A stretch of DNA of 64,000 bases from Phenylobacterium hankyongense (GTDB taxonomy: Bacteria > Pseudomonadota > Alphaproteobacteria > Caulobacterales > Caulobacteraceae): positions 3,580,001 through 3,644,000 of the forward strand of contig NZ_QFYP01000001.1 in the NCBI RefSeq assembly GCF_003254505.1, in the 5' to 3' direction. The position numbers and the translations under genes were made by a program. Shown piece after piece: positions 1 to 9,258 of the stretch. Under the pieces are notes generated by a model. The model saw only the letters and a program-made list of their open reading frames with translations, was not told the DNA's origin and searched no databases. Positions within the stretch are counted from its first letter, which is position 1; the number at the start of each line of letters is the position of its first letter.

Positions 1-1
1 C

Positions 2-1915
2 CCGGGCGCGGCCACCGACCTCGGCCAGGCCAACTTCGGCGGCTCGATCAACCTGCTCTCACCGGCGCTGGACCAGGAGCGCAGCGTCAGCGAGGTCGCG
101 ACGGCGGGCTCGTGGAACACCTGGCAGTCCGTCACCAACCTGCAAAGCGGCGTGGTCCCGCAACTGGCGGACGGCCAGTTCCTCGCCACCTACCAGCAGT
201 ACGGCTCGGACGGCTACCTGTCCTACAACCGCAGCCACGGCTCTACCCTGATGCTGAAAGGGGCCGTGCCGATCACCGACCGCCTGACGGTGACCGGCCT
301 CTTCACCCGCACCGACAACTTCTACAACAAGTCCGACATCGGCGACGCCAGCGTCGCCCAGCAGGAACTCTACGGCCCGTCGTTCTCGCTCTCGAACGAC
401 CCGTCCATGCAGAACTTCTACGGCTACAACTGGGCGAGCAAGAAGACCGACTTCGAATACGTCAAGCTGGCCGGCGACCTGGGCGGCGGCTTCGGCGTCG
501 ATCAGACCGTCTACAGCTACGGCTACGACAACGCGACGATGTCCGGCGCCAACAACCTGGCGACCGCCTCGGCCAACAAGGTCACGCTCACGCCGGGCGC
601 GACCTATCCGGCGCCCGGAGGCGGCTACAGCACCGCCCTGCAGGTGAACGGCGTCCCCGGCTACGAGAAGCTCAACCTCTACCGCGTCACCGGCGACATC
701 CTGAAGTTCACCAAGGCCTTCGACGTCGGGACCCTGACCGTCGGCGGCATGTACGAGGTGGCGCGCACCCAGCGCTTCATCCACGACCTCGACATGCTCA
801 CCGGCCAGCCGGACTACCGCCAGAAGGCGGCCAAGCTCCCGGGCCCGTCCGGCGTCTACGTGCAGGTCCCGCTCAACGTCCAGTACGACGAGTACTCGGG
901 CTGGCATCAGTACCAGACCTTCGCCCAGTTCGAGTGGCGGCCGAGCGACAAGCTGACCGTCACCCCCGGCGTCAAGTACGTGAACTTCGACCTCTACGTG
1001 CACGCCCCGGCCGAGCTGATCGGCAGCACCAGCCAGCCGCTGTACATCGACCAGACCTACACCAAGACCCTGCCGTTCCTGACGGCCAACTACCGGCTGC
1101 GGTCCAATTGGTCGGCCTATGCGCAGTACGCCCAGGGCTTCCTGGTGCCGAAGATCGGCAACCTCTACGTCGGCAGCGCCGAGCAGACCAAGATCGTCCC
1201 GCAGGAATCGACCAACTACCAGCTGGGCAGCGTCTTCCAGGCCGGGCGGTTCTCGTTCGACGGCGACATCTACTACATTGAATTCAAACACAAGATCCAG
1301 TCGTTCACCGACGCGGTCACCGGCCAGCCCTACGACACCAACAGCGGCGGGGCGATCTATCGGGGCCTCGAGGTGCAGGGCAGCTACCTGCTCACCGACA
1401 ACCTCAGCCTGTTCGGCAACTGGTCGAAGGCGCGGGCGATCGGCAAGGACGACCCCAGCAATCCGCTGTCGAACGGACATCAGCTGACCGGCGTCGCCGA
1501 CTGGACCGCCGCGGCCGGCGTCCGCTACGAGCACGACCACCTCCTGACCGACGACGACAACCTGATCGTCGCGCTGAACAGCAAGTGGATTGGCCCGCAG
1601 TGGGCGACCGCGGCGAAGTGCTCGTCGGCGCCGAACGGCGTCTGCGCGGCGAACGCGGTGCTGTCGCCGGTGACCGGCCGGCTTCCGACCATCAACACGG
1701 TGGATCTCTCGGTGACCTACCGCGTCGGCCGCTACAGCCTGGAGGCCCAGGTCATCAACCTCACCGACCGCAACGACATCACCGCGGTGAAGGGCACAGC
1801 CCTGATCCCCGGGACCGATCGGTTCGCAACGACCTCGGCCGATGGCGGCGCGCAGAACGCCTTCCAGAGGCTTCCGCCGCGGAACTACCAGCTCACCCTC
1901 AAGGCCAAGTTCTGA
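2..1915 (+). CDS. TonB-dependent receptor, 5'-truncated by window edge
   Basis: Outer-membrane TonB-dependent receptor lacking its N-terminus, which lies to the left of the window. About 637 codons are visible in a frame open from base 2. The first residues (ATDLGQANFGGSINLLS) look like the end of the plug domain. The remainder alternates short amphipathic stretches rich in Tyr, Trp and Asn, as in a 22-strand barrel, and the protein ends in KAKF with the C-terminal Phe expected for BAM-dependent insertion. A PepSY-like membrane protein starts 7 bp downstream, an arrangement often seen with iron or siderophore receptors. Substrate is not determinable from this part; iron chelate uptake is an inference from the neighbour. 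Confidence 0.93.
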   Translation, partial: PGAATDLGQANFGGSINLLSPALDQERSVSEVATAGSWNTWQSVTNLQSGVVPQLADGQFLATYQQYGSDGYLSYNRSHGSTLMLKGAVPITDRLTVTGLFTRTDNFYNKSDIGDASVAQQELYGPSFSLSNDPSMQNFYGYNWASKKTDFEYVKLAGDLGGGFGVDQTVYSYGYDNATMSGANNLATASANKVTLTPGATYPAPGGGYSTALQVNGVPGYEKLNLYRVTGDILKFTKAFDVGTLTVGGMYEVARTQRFIHDLDMLTGQPDYRQKAAKLPGPSGVYVQVPLNVQYDEYSGWHQYQTFAQFEWRPSDKLTVTPGVKYVNFDLYVHAPAELIGSTSQPLYIDQTYTKTLPFLTANYRLRSNWSAYAQYAQGFLVPKIGNLYVGSAEQTKIVPQESTNYQLGSVFQAGRFSFDGDIYYIEFKHKIQSFTDAVTGQPYDTNSGGAIYRGLEVQGSYLLTDNLSLFGNWSKARAIGKDDPSNPLSNGHQLTGVADWTAAAGVRYEHDHLLTDDDNLIVALNSKWIGPQWATAAKCSSAPNGVCAANAVLSPVTGRLPTINTVDLSVTYRVGRYSLEAQVINLTDRNDITAVKGTALIPGTDRFATTSADGGAQNAFQRLPPRNYQLTLKAKF

Positions 1916-1922
1916 GGCCCGG

Positions 1923-2366
1923 ATGGCGGGAAATCAGCGCGCGCGGCCCATTGGGCTGCGCGCCATCCACAAGTGGTCCGGGCTGTTCTTCGCGCCGGCG
2001 ATCCTGTTCTTCAGCCTGACCGGAGCGGTGCAGACCCTGGACCTGCACAAGGCGTGGCCGAACCAGGCGTCGCCGCCGGAGGTCGTTCGGCGCCTGGCGT
2101 CGCTGCACAAGAACCAGACGGCGACCGTAGCGCCGCGTCCAGCGACCGCCCCCGCGCGGGCGGCCGGGCGGCGGGAGCCGGGCGGCGCGGCCTCCATCAT
2201 CGTGACGGTGCTGAAGGCGTTCGTCCTCTGCATGTCGGTCGCGCTGAGCTGTACGACGGCGCTGGGCGTGTGGATGGCCGTCAAGCTCCCGCGATCTCGG
2301 CGGCGGGCCCTTCTGGTCCTGGCCGCCGGCGCGCTCCTCCCGGCCCTGGCGGCCTGGTTCAGCTGA
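1923..2366 (+). CDS. short PepSY-type membrane protein
   Basis: Predicted inner-membrane protein of 147 residues. The N-terminal segment (GLRAIHKWSGLFFAPAILFF, about residues 11-30) resembles the first helix of PepSY-associated membrane proteins, which often accompany TonB-dependent receptors and are linked to ferric-siderophore reduction. Two further hydrophobic segments lie near residues 93-120 and 125-145, joined by an Ala/Pro/Arg-rich linker. The protein is far shorter than full PepSY-TM proteins (roughly 350-500 residues) and the PepSY domain proper is not evident, so it is a minimal family member or a reduced relic. The ATG at 1923 was chosen because it follows the receptor stop by 7 bp and gives a sensible N-terminus. 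Probably co-transcribed with the receptor. Confidence 0.72.
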   Translation: MAGNQRARPIGLRAIHKWSGLFFAPAILFFSLTGAVQTLDLHKAWPNQASPPEVVRRLASLHKNQTATVAPRPATAPARAAGRREPGGAASIIVTVLKAFVLCMSVALSCTTALGVWMAVKLPRSRRRALLVLAAGALLPALAAWFS

Positions 2367-2471
2367 GCCGTCGCCTCCGCGGCTTGGCGCCTTCCGACTT
2401 CGCCCCCGCTCGCTCTCATGCCGGCGCCTCGGGACCTATGTTAGGGTCTTTGGGAGTTCGGGAGCGAGCAC

Positions 2472-3332
2472 ATGGCCGGCCCTATCCGCATCCTTCTGCA
2501 GACCACCATCGAGCCGACCACCGATGACTGGCACATCGGCCGCTTCTCGCGACTGCGTCACCATCTCGAGTCCATGGCGGGCGTGGAGGTCACCGCGCGC
2601 GACCGCGAAGCCCGGTCCGGGGACACCGATCCGGTGCTGGGCGGCCTCGACACCTCGGACTTCGACGAGCTCTGGCTGTTCGCGGTCGACACCGGCGACG
2701 GGCTGAACACGGACGAGTGCGGCGCGATCAGCCGCTTCCGCAAGCAGGGCGGCGGGCTGATGGTCACCCGCGACCACATGGACCTCGGCAGCTCCGTCTG
2801 CACCCTCGGCGGCGTCGGCGAGGCCCACTACTTCCACAGCCGCAACCTCGACCCCGACGAGAGCCGTCGAACCCGCGACGACCCCTACACGACCAACATC
2901 GACTGGCCGAACTACCACTCCGGCGCCAACGGCGACTTCCAGACCATCAGCCTGCAGGGCGAGCCGCACCCGGTGTTCCGCAAGCCCGACGGCGGCCTCA
3001 TCAGCCACCTGCCCGCGCACCCGCACGAGGGCGCGGTCGCCGCGCCGCCCGGCGATCCCTCCGCGCGGGTGATCGCCACCGGCCTCAGCCAGGCGACCGG
3101 CCGGCCGTTCAACATCGCCGTGGCCTTCGAGCCCAGCGAGGCGGGCGGGCCGGCCATCGCCCAGAGCACCTTCCACCATTTCGCGGATTACAACCTGGAT
3201 CCGCGGCTGGGCTCGCCCAGCTTCGTCACCGAGCCGCCGGGGGACGCCGTGCTGCGCGACGAGGCGGCCATGGCCGAGACGGTCGGCTACTTCCAGAACG
3301 TCGCGCGCTGGTTGGCCGGCCGACCGCTCTGA
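2472..3332 (+). CDS. uncharacterised protein, possible ThuA/GATase-like fold
   Basis: A 286-residue soluble protein with no signal peptide and no membrane segment. The ATG at 2472 follows a GGAG-type ribosome-binding site. The first 120 residues alternate beta strand and helix (PIRILLQTT, DELWLFAVDT, GGGLMVTRDH), which recalls class I glutamine-amidotransferase or ThuA-like folds. I see no catalytic Cys-His-Glu triad. Several His/Asp/Asn-rich loops follow (HYFHSRNLD, NIDWPNYHSGANGD, HFADYNLDPRLG) and could bind metal or sugar. Codon use matches the chromosome. It is flanked by a receptor operon and by a convergent aldo/keto reductase, so context gives no function. I do not recognise the family with confidence. 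Confidence 0.8.
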   Translation: MAGPIRILLQTTIEPTTDDWHIGRFSRLRHHLESMAGVEVTARDREARSGDTDPVLGGLDTSDFDELWLFAVDTGDGLNTDECGAISRFRKQGGGLMVTRDHMDLGSSVCTLGGVGEAHYFHSRNLDPDESRRTRDDPYTTNIDWPNYHSGANGDFQTISLQGEPHPVFRKPDGGLISHLPAHPHEGAVAAPPGDPSARVIATGLSQATGRPFNIAVAFEPSEAGGPAIAQSTFHHFADYNLDPRLGSPSFVTEPPGDAVLRDEAAMAETVGYFQNVARWLAGRPL

Positions 3333-3345
3333 CCGCCGCCGCCCG

Positions 3346-4188
3346 CTAGCCGAAGGCCAGCGGATCGGGGCCGATCCGGCCGGCGGGATCGTCCAGCCGG
3401 GCGAACGCGGCCATGTCCTCGTCGTCGAGCCGGAAGTCGAAGACGTCGAAGTTCTCGGCGATGCGGTCGGGGTTCACCGACTTCGGGATGACGATCAGGC
3501 CGAGGTCGATGTGCCAGCGGATGATCACCTGGGCCGGGGTGGTGGCGTGCTTGGCCGCCACCTTGGCCACCACCGGATCGGCCAGCAGCCGGCCGCGCCC
3601 GAGCGGGCTCCAGGACTCGGTGACGATCCCCTGGCCCGCATGAAAGGCGCGCAGATCCGTCTGCTGGAACTTCGGATGCAGCTCGATCTGGTTCACGGCC
3701 GGGGCCACGCCGGTCTCGCCAATGATCCGGCGCAGGTGCTCGATCATGAAGTTGGAGACCCCGATCGAGCGCGCGCGCCCTTCCTCCCGCAGCCGCACCA
3801 GCGCCCGCCAGCTGTCGAGGTAGCGGTCCTGCGTCGGCGCCGGCCAGTGGATCAGGTAGAGGTCGACCTCCTCCAGCCCCAGCCGCGCCAGGCTGGCCTC
3901 GAAGGCCCGGAGCGTCGCGTCATAGCCGTGGTCGTCGTTCCACAGCTTGGTGGTGACGAACACCTTCTCGCGGTCGACGCCGGAGCTTCGCACCCCCTCG
4001 CCCACCCCCCGCTCGTTGCGGTAGGCGGCCGCGGTATCGACGGAGCGGTAGCCGACCGTGAGCGCGGCGCGCACCACCTCGGCGGTGACCTCGGCCGGCG
4101 CCTGCCAGACCCCCAACCCCACCTGCGGCATGGTCCGGCCGTCGTTCAGAGGGATGGCCGGCGCGGCGGAGAGGGTCTGGACAGACAT
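3346..4188 (-). CDS. aldo/keto reductase
   Basis: NADPH-dependent aldo/keto reductase of 280 residues, the usual length for bacterial AKR5-type enzymes such as 2,5-diketo-D-gluconate reductase. Family signatures are present in order: the catalytic Asp/Tyr region YRSVDTAAAYRNE near residue 48, the catalytic Lys region (TTKLWNDDH), the catalytic His in YLIHWPAP, the SIGVSNF strand, and the cofactor-binding IPKSVNPDRI near residue 235. It reduces aldehydes or ketones, including methylglyoxal-type substrates in related enzymes. The upstream same-strand gene encodes glyoxalase I, so a joint aldehyde-detoxification role is plausible, but the 63-bp gap leaves co-transcription unproven. Confidence 0.93.
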   Translation of the reverse strand: MSVQTLSAAPAIPLNDGRTMPQVGLGVWQAPAEVTAEVVRAALTVGYRSVDTAAAYRNERGVGEGVRSSGVDREKVFVTTKLWNDDHGYDATLRAFEASLARLGLEEVDLYLIHWPAPTQDRYLDSWRALVRLREEGRARSIGVSNFMIEHLRRIIGETGVAPAVNQIELHPKFQQTDLRAFHAGQGIVTESWSPLGRGRLLADPVVAKVAAKHATTPAQVIIRWHIDLGLIVIPKSVNPDRIAENFDVFDFRLDDEDMAAFARLDDPAGRIGPDPLAFG

Positions 4189-4251
4189 GGTCGAAGCTCC
4201 AGGGAAACGGGGCAGTGGCGCCCCGCCCCAGATGGGTTCGGCGGCGCGGCT

Positions 4252-4692
4252 CTACCAGACCCCGACGTTGGGCATCGAGGCCCACGGCTCGGCGGGCGGC
4301 AGGCGCTCGCCGGCCTGCAGGAGCTCGATGGAGATGTTGTCGGGCGAGCGGACGAAGGCCATGTGACCGTCCCGCGGCGGGCGGTTGATGGTCACGCCGG
4401 CGTCCTTCAGCCGCTGGCAGACGGCGTAGATGTCGTCCACCGCATAGGCCAGGTGGCCGAAGTTGCGACCGCCTTCGTAGGCTTCCGGATCCCAGTTGTA
4501 GGTCAGCTCGACCATGGGGGCCTTGTCGGCCTTGGCCTGCGCCTCGTCGCCGGGCGCGCAGAGGAACACCAGGGTGAACCGGCCGCCGGAGTTCTCGACG
4601 CGCGAGACCTCCGTCAGGCCGAGCTTGGCGCAGTAGAAGTCGAGCGCGGCGTCGAGGTCCGCCACCCGGACCATGGTGTGAAGGTATCTCAC
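4252..4692 (-). CDS. gloA: lactoylglutathione lyase (glyoxalase I), VOC family
   Basis: Cytoplasmic glyoxalase I of 146 residues, isomerising the methylglyoxal-glutathione hemithioacetal to S-lactoylglutathione. The two VOC repeats are visible, and the four metal ligands are recognisable as His in RYLHTMVRV (residue 5), Glu in PMVELTYN, His in NFGHLAYAV and Glu in ISIELLQAG. The start is a GTG at 4692. The upstream region carries a short perfect palindrome (4707-4719) that could be an operator. The adjacent aldo/keto reductase on the same strand fits aldehyde detoxification. Substrate assignment rests on family pattern; other VOC activities cannot be excluded. Confidence 0.88.
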   Translation of the reverse strand: MRYLHTMVRVADLDAALDFYCAKLGLTEVSRVENSGGRFTLVFLCAPGDEAQAKADKAPMVELTYNWDPEAYEGGRNFGHLAYAVDDIYAVCQRLKDAGVTINRPPRDGHMAFVRSPDNISIELLQAGERLPPAEPWASMPNVGVW

Positions 4693-4706
4693 TGGCGGTA
4701 TTTTCC

Positions 4707-4719
4707 CTTACGATGTAAG
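4707..4719. promoter_or_regulatory. perfect palindrome between gloA and RND operon, putative repressor operator
   Basis: CTTAC-GAT-GTAAG: two 5-bp arms around a 3-bp centre, in the 243-bp divergent region between gloA and the efflux adaptor gene. It lies 15 bp upstream of the gloA start. TTAC-n-GTAA palindromes are common in TetR-family operators, but no regulator gene is adjacent. The rest of the intergenic region shows nothing else I can name. Confidence 0.35.
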
Positions 4720-4935
4720 TTGCGCGACATGACGCCACGCGGCGCGGCGCACGAGGCCGCGCTGCAATAGCAGATAGGTGCGCGCAGAAAATCCGCCCCA
4801 CCGCCATCATCATGTCCGCGAATTCATTTGCGCTGACATAACGGTGGCATCAGAAGCCGCGTAGGCGCCTCAGGTGGGTCGCGCGACGGCGGGGGAGGCT
4901 GATCGCACGGGCTGGGAGTGCTCGGGGGAGCGGCT

Positions 4936-5997
4936 ATGCGGATCAAATCACAGTATCTTTTCGTCATAGGCATCGCCGGCGTCGTGGCGCTCTACTTCAT
5001 CGTGCGCGGCCTGTTCGGCGGCGGCCATTCGGACGCCAACGCCAAGCCCATCGCCCCCTCCGGCCCGCCCAGCGTCCAGGTCCAGCTCACCCCCGAGACC
5101 GTCCGCGAGTACGAGGTGGTGCTGCGCGGCCGCACCCAGTCGACTCGCACCGTCGTGGTGCGGTCCGAGACCGCCGGCGTGGTCGCCGCGGCCCCGGTGC
5201 TGCAGGGCACGGCCGTGGCCAAGGGCGCGGTGCTGTGCCGGCTGGCCGTCGACGCGCGCCAGGCCACCCTCGACCAGGCCAAGGCCACCTTGCGCTCGCG
5301 CCAGCTGCAGCAGCAGGCCATGGCCGAACTCGCCCGCAAGGGCTTCCGCTCCCAGACCCAGCTGCTGGAGGGCCAAGCCAGCCTCGATGTCGCCCAGGCC
5401 GCGGTGCGCCAGTCCGAGATCGCCCTCAACCAGATGAACATCCGCGCGCCGTTCACCGGCGTCTTCGACCGCCGCGACGCCGAGATCGGGACCTACCTGT
5501 CGCCCGGCCAGCCCTGCGGGACGATGATCGAGCTCAATCCCCTGCTGGTGGTCGGCGACGTGCCCGAGACCGAGGCCGCGCGGCTGCACGTCGGCGCGCC
5601 GGCCACGGCCCGGCTGGTGTCCGGCCAGACGATCAACGGCCGCATCCGCTACGTCGCTCGGGACGCCGACCCGCAGACCCGCACCTATCACCTGGAGATC
5701 ACCGCCGCGAACCCGCGCATGGACGTCCGCTCGGGCCTCTCCGCCGACGTGCGCGTGGTGGCCGGCGCGGGGCCCGCGCACCTGGTGCCGGTGTCCGCCC
5801 TGGTGCTGGACGCCGCCGGCCGCCAGGGCGTGCGCTACGTGCAGGCCGACGACCGCGTGGCCTTCGCGCCCGTCGCGGTCATGGAGGAGACGCCGCAAGG
5901 CGCCTGGGTGACCGGCCTGCGCGGCGCCCTGCGCATCATCACCGTCGGCCAGTCCTATGTGGCCGAGGGTCAGAAGGTTCGCGTCGGCGCGGCCTGA
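4936..5997 (+). CDS. RND efflux periplasmic adaptor (membrane fusion protein)
   Basis: Periplasmic adaptor of 353 residues linking an RND pump to an outer-membrane channel. A single N-terminal hydrophobic anchor (about residues 7-23) is followed by a lipoyl/barrel-sandwich domain (RSETAGVVAAAPVLQGTAV), an Ala/Gln/Leu-rich helical hairpin (about residues 110-160), the second lipoyl half (NIRAPFTGVFDRRDAEIGTY) and a beta-barrel domain. The ATG at 4936 was preferred over an in-frame GTG at 4918 because GGGGAG stands about 7 bases before it and the N-terminus then begins at the anchor. The pump gene follows after 25 bp with the same orientation. No outer-membrane factor gene is nearby, so a shared TolC-like channel is inferred. 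Confidence 0.93.
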   Translation: MRIKSQYLFVIGIAGVVALYFIVRGLFGGGHSDANAKPIAPSGPPSVQVQLTPETVREYEVVLRGRTQSTRTVVVRSETAGVVAAAPVLQGTAVAKGAVLCRLAVDARQATLDQAKATLRSRQLQQQAMAELARKGFRSQTQLLEGQASLDVAQAAVRQSEIALNQMNIRAPFTGVFDRRDAEIGTYLSPGQPCGTMIELNPLLVVGDVPETEAARLHVGAPATARLVSGQTINGRIRYVARDADPQTRTYHLEITAANPRMDVRSGLSADVRVVAGAGPAHLVPVSALVLDAAGRQGVRYVQADDRVAFAPVAVMEETPQGAWVTGLRGALRIITVGQSYVAEGQKVRVGAA

Positions 5998-6022
5998 GGC
6001 CCGCCGACCCTGGAGACGGATC

Positions 6023-9000
6023 ATGATCGGCGCCCTGATCGACGGAGCCATCAAACGGCGCAAGGTCGTCCTTGGCGTCACCATCATCGCGGCGCTGTTC
6101 GGCCTGTTCGCCTACCTGAGCATGCCGCGGGAAGCCGACCCCGACATCCCCTTCCCGTTCGTGGCCGTGGTGGTGCCGTTCCCGGGCGTCAGCCCCGAGG
6201 ACGCCGAGCGCCTGCTGATCAAGCCGCTGGAACTGCAACTCCAGACCCTGGAAGGGCTGAAGGAGATGAACGCGGTGGCGCGCGAGAACGTGGCCATCGT
6301 CCAGCTGGAGTTCGAGCCGAACTTCAAGAAGGACAAGGTGCTGGCCGACGTCCGCGCCAAGGTCGACCTGGCCCGCGCCCGCTTTCCGCCCGACGCCGAG
6401 CAGCCGATCATCGAAGAGGCCAACACCTCCGAGAACCCGGTGATCGGCATCGCGCTGCACGGCGTGGCGCCGGAGCGTGAGCTGTTCCAGGTGACCCGCG
6501 ACCTGCGCGACCGGCTGCTGACCATCCCCGGCGTGCTGGACGCCATCGTCAACGGCGCCCGCGACGAGATGCTGGAGGTCACCGTCGATCCCCTGCGGAT
6601 GGAGGCCTACAACGTCACGGTCAACGACCTGGCGGGCGTCATCGGCCGCAACAACCAGCTGGTGCCGGCCGGCGACCTGCAGTCGGGCGCCGGCAAGTTC
6701 GCCGTCAAGGTGCCGGGCGTGGTGGCCAACCCCGCCGACATCCTGTCGCTGCCGATCAAGAAGGCCGGCGACAAGCTGGTCACCATCGGCGACATCGGCG
6801 ACGTCCGGCGGACCTTCAAGGAGCCGGCCTCGATCACCCGCTACAACGGCGAGCAGGCCTTCACCCTGGAGGTGCAGAAGCGCAGCGGGGCCAACGTGCT
6901 CGCCACCACCGCCCAGGTGCGCGCCATGGTCGCCGCCGAGAGCGCGCATTGGCCCAAGACGATCAGCGTCGACTACACCTACGACAACTCCGAGTTCATC
7001 GGCCGCACGCTGATCGTGCTGGAGTCCGGCCTGATCACCGCCACCCTGCTGGTGATGATGATCGTGGTCGGCAGCCTGGGCATCCGCCAGGGGCTGATGG
7101 TCGGCGCGGCGATCCCGGTCTGCTTCCTGCTGGCCTTCCTGATGCTCAACGCCCGCGGCGTCACCCTCAACCAGATGGTGATGTTCGGCCTGGTGCTGGC
7201 GGTCGGCATCCTGGTCGACGGCGGCATCGTGGTGGTCGAGTACGCCGACCGGAAGATGGCCGAGGGCCTGCCCAAGGAGGAGGCCTTCGCCGCCGCCGGC
7301 AAGCGGATGTTCTGGCCGGTGGTCAACGGCACCCTCACCACGCTCTGCGCCTTCGTGCCGTTCATGTTCTGGAACTCGATCGCCGGGAAGTTCATGAGCT
7401 TCCTGCCGCTGACCCTGTTCTTCGTACTGGGCGCCTCGATCTTCGTGGCCCTGATCTTCACCCCGGCGGTGGGGTCGCTGTTCGGGCGCAAGGCCGCCAT
7501 CGACGCCGCGCACCTGGCCGAGATCGAGAAGTCCGAGCACGGCGACCCGCGCGAGATGACCGGCTTCATGGGCTGGTACGCGCGCCTGATCTCCCGGCTC
7601 GGCCTGCACCCGTTCGCGACCATCGCCGCGGCCCTGGCCATCGTGGTCGGCATCTTCATGTGGTTCGGCAAGACGCCCCACGAGACCCAGTTCTTCCTCA
7701 AGGAAGATCCCGAGTTCGTCGCGGTCTACGTCAAGGCGCGGGGCAACCTGTCCCCCACCGCCGACGACGCCCTGGTGGCCTCGGTGGAGCGGCGGCTGGT
7801 GGACATCAAGGGGGTGAAGTCCCTCTACGTCCGCTCCGGTCCCTTGAGCGCCGGCGGCAACCAGGGCGGCCCGCCCAACGACACCATCGGCCGCATCCAG
7901 GTGGAGTTCGAGAACTACGAAGGCCGCCACGCGCTTGGCCTGCGCGGCGAGGACATCGCCAAGGTGGTCCGCCAGCGGGTGGCCAATATCCCCGGCCTGC
8001 AGATCGAGGTCCGCGAGCCGCAGGGCGGGCCGCCGACCGGCAAGGACGTCCAGGTGGAGTTCCGCAGCCGCGACCCGGTCGCCCTGGGCCGCGCCGCCGA
8101 CATCATGAAGGCCAAGCTGGCCGCCGATCCGGGCCTCAAGGACCTGGAGGACAACCGCACCTCGCCCGGCATCGAATGGAACCTGACCGTCGACCGCGAG
8201 GCGGCCGGCCGCTACGGCGTCGACGTGCTCTCGGTGGGCCAAGCCATCCAGTTCGTCACCGGCGGGGTGCTGGCCGGCCGCTTCCGGCCCGACGATTCCG
8301 ACAACGAGCTAGACATCCGCGTCCGCTTCCCGCCGGAAGCCCGCAACATCGCCGCCTTCGACGCCCTGAAGGTCTCCACGGCCCAGGGGCCGGTGCCGGC
8401 CAGCTACTTCGTCCGCCGCGTGCCGGCCCAGCAGGTGACCTCCATCCAGCGCCGGGATTCCCAGCGGGTGGTGATCGTCCAGGCCAACACCCTGCCCGGC
8501 GTCGCCGCCAACCAGAAGCTCGCCGCGCTCAAGCCCTGGCTGGAGAAGGCCGGCATCGACCCGTCGGTGCGCTGGAAATTCCGGGGCGCCGACGAGGAGA
8601 ACAAGAAGGCGCAGACCTTCTTCATGGTCGCCATGTCGGTCTCGCTGTTCATGATGGGCGTGATCCTGCTCTGGCAGTTCAACAGCTTCTACGGCGTCCT
8701 GGTGACGCTCTCGGCCGTCGCCCTCTCCACCGTCGGCGTGCTGCTGGGCATCCAGCTGAACATCGCCCACACCTTCGACTACGTGTCGGTGATCATGCTG
8801 GGTACCGGCGTGGTGGCGCTGGCCGGCGTGGTCGTGGGCCACAACATCGTGCTGGTGGACACCTTCTACCAGCTGCGGCGGCAGGGCTTCGAAGCCGACG
8901 ACGCCTCGGTCCGCGCCGCAGCCCAGCGGTTCCGCCCGGTGATGCTGACCACGGTAGTGACCGTGGTGGGCCTGCTGCCGCTGATGTTCCAGATCCACCC

Positions 9001-9256
9001 GAACTTCCACGTCGGCCAGCTGGAGTACAAGGCGCCGGGCTCGGAGTGGTGGGTGCAGCTCTCCGGCGCGGTGGTCTGGGGCCTGTCGTTCGCGACCCTT
9101 CTGACCCTGGTGCTGACGCCGGTCCTGCTCGCCGCCCCGAAGGTGGTCTCCGTCCGCTTCGGCCGCATGTGGGGCGGGAGCCAGCGGACGCTGGCCGGTC
9201 GGCCGCAACCGCAGCCTGAGCCGGCCTATCCCGAGCTGCCCAAGGCCGCCGAGTAG
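6023..9256 (+). CDS. RND efflux pump, inner-membrane permease
   Basis: Proton-driven RND transporter of 1077 residues, the usual length of the HAE1 group. The first membrane helix begins near residue 14 (KVVLGVTIIAALFGLFAYLS) and is followed by porter-domain sequence, a helix bundle around residues 330-540 and its C-terminal duplicate around 870-1035. The second half ends with the usual VMLTTVVTVVGLLPL-type stretch. In helix 4 the usual pair of proton-relay Asp residues (LVDDA) reads LVDGG, so one Asp is replaced by Gly. The ATG at 6023 follows TGGAGACGG and lies 25 bp after the adaptor gene. Substrate class (drug, dye, solvent) cannot be told from sequence alone. Confidence 0.93.
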   Translation: MIGALIDGAIKRRKVVLGVTIIAALFGLFAYLSMPREADPDIPFPFVAVVVPFPGVSPEDAERLLIKPLELQLQTLEGLKEMNAVARENVAIVQLEFEPNFKKDKVLADVRAKVDLARARFPPDAEQPIIEEANTSENPVIGIALHGVAPERELFQVTRDLRDRLLTIPGVLDAIVNGARDEMLEVTVDPLRMEAYNVTVNDLAGVIGRNNQLVPAGDLQSGAGKFAVKVPGVVANPADILSLPIKKAGDKLVTIGDIGDVRRTFKEPASITRYNGEQAFTLEVQKRSGANVLATTAQVRAMVAAESAHWPKTISVDYTYDNSEFIGRTLIVLESGLITATLLVMMIVVGSLGIRQGLMVGAAIPVCFLLAFLMLNARGVTLNQMVMFGLVLAVGILVDGGIVVVEYADRKMAEGLPKEEAFAAAGKRMFWPVVNGTLTTLCAFVPFMFWNSIAGKFMSFLPLTLFFVLGASIFVALIFTPAVGSLFGRKAAIDAAHLAEIEKSEHGDPREMTGFMGWYARLISRLGLHPFATIAAALAIVVGIFMWFGKTPHETQFFLKEDPEFVAVYVKARGNLSPTADDALVASVERRLVDIKGVKSLYVRSGPLSAGGNQGGPPNDTIGRIQVEFENYEGRHALGLRGEDIAKVVRQRVANIPGLQIEVREPQGGPPTGKDVQVEFRSRDPVALGRAADIMKAKLAADPGLKDLEDNRTSPGIEWNLTVDREAAGRYGVDVLSVGQAIQFVTGGVLAGRFRPDDSDNELDIRVRFPPEARNIAAFDALKVSTAQGPVPASYFVRRVPAQQVTSIQRRDSQRVVIVQANTLPGVAANQKLAALKPWLEKAGIDPSVRWKFRGADEENKKAQTFFMVAMSVSLFMMGVILLWQFNSFYGVLVTLSAVALSTVGVLLGIQLNIAHTFDYVSVIMLGTGVVALAGVVVGHNIVLVDTFYQLRRQGFEADDASVRAAAQRFRPVMLTTVVTVVGLLPLMFQIHPNFHVGQLEYKAPGSEWWVQLSGAVVWGLSFATLLTLVLTPVLLAAPKVVSVRFGRMWGGSQRTLAGRPQPQPEPAYPELPKAAE

Positions 9257-9258
9257 CC

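Noticed and set aside
59..1540. Long minus-strand open frame opposite the TonB receptor
   Set aside because: Val/Gly/Arg/Ala-rich shadow created by GC-biased third positions; the plus-strand frame has clear receptor features.
5939..8242. 767-codon minus-strand frame opposite the RND pump
   Set aside because: Composition (runs of His, Gln, Asp, Val) is typical of an antisense shadow; no domain signature.
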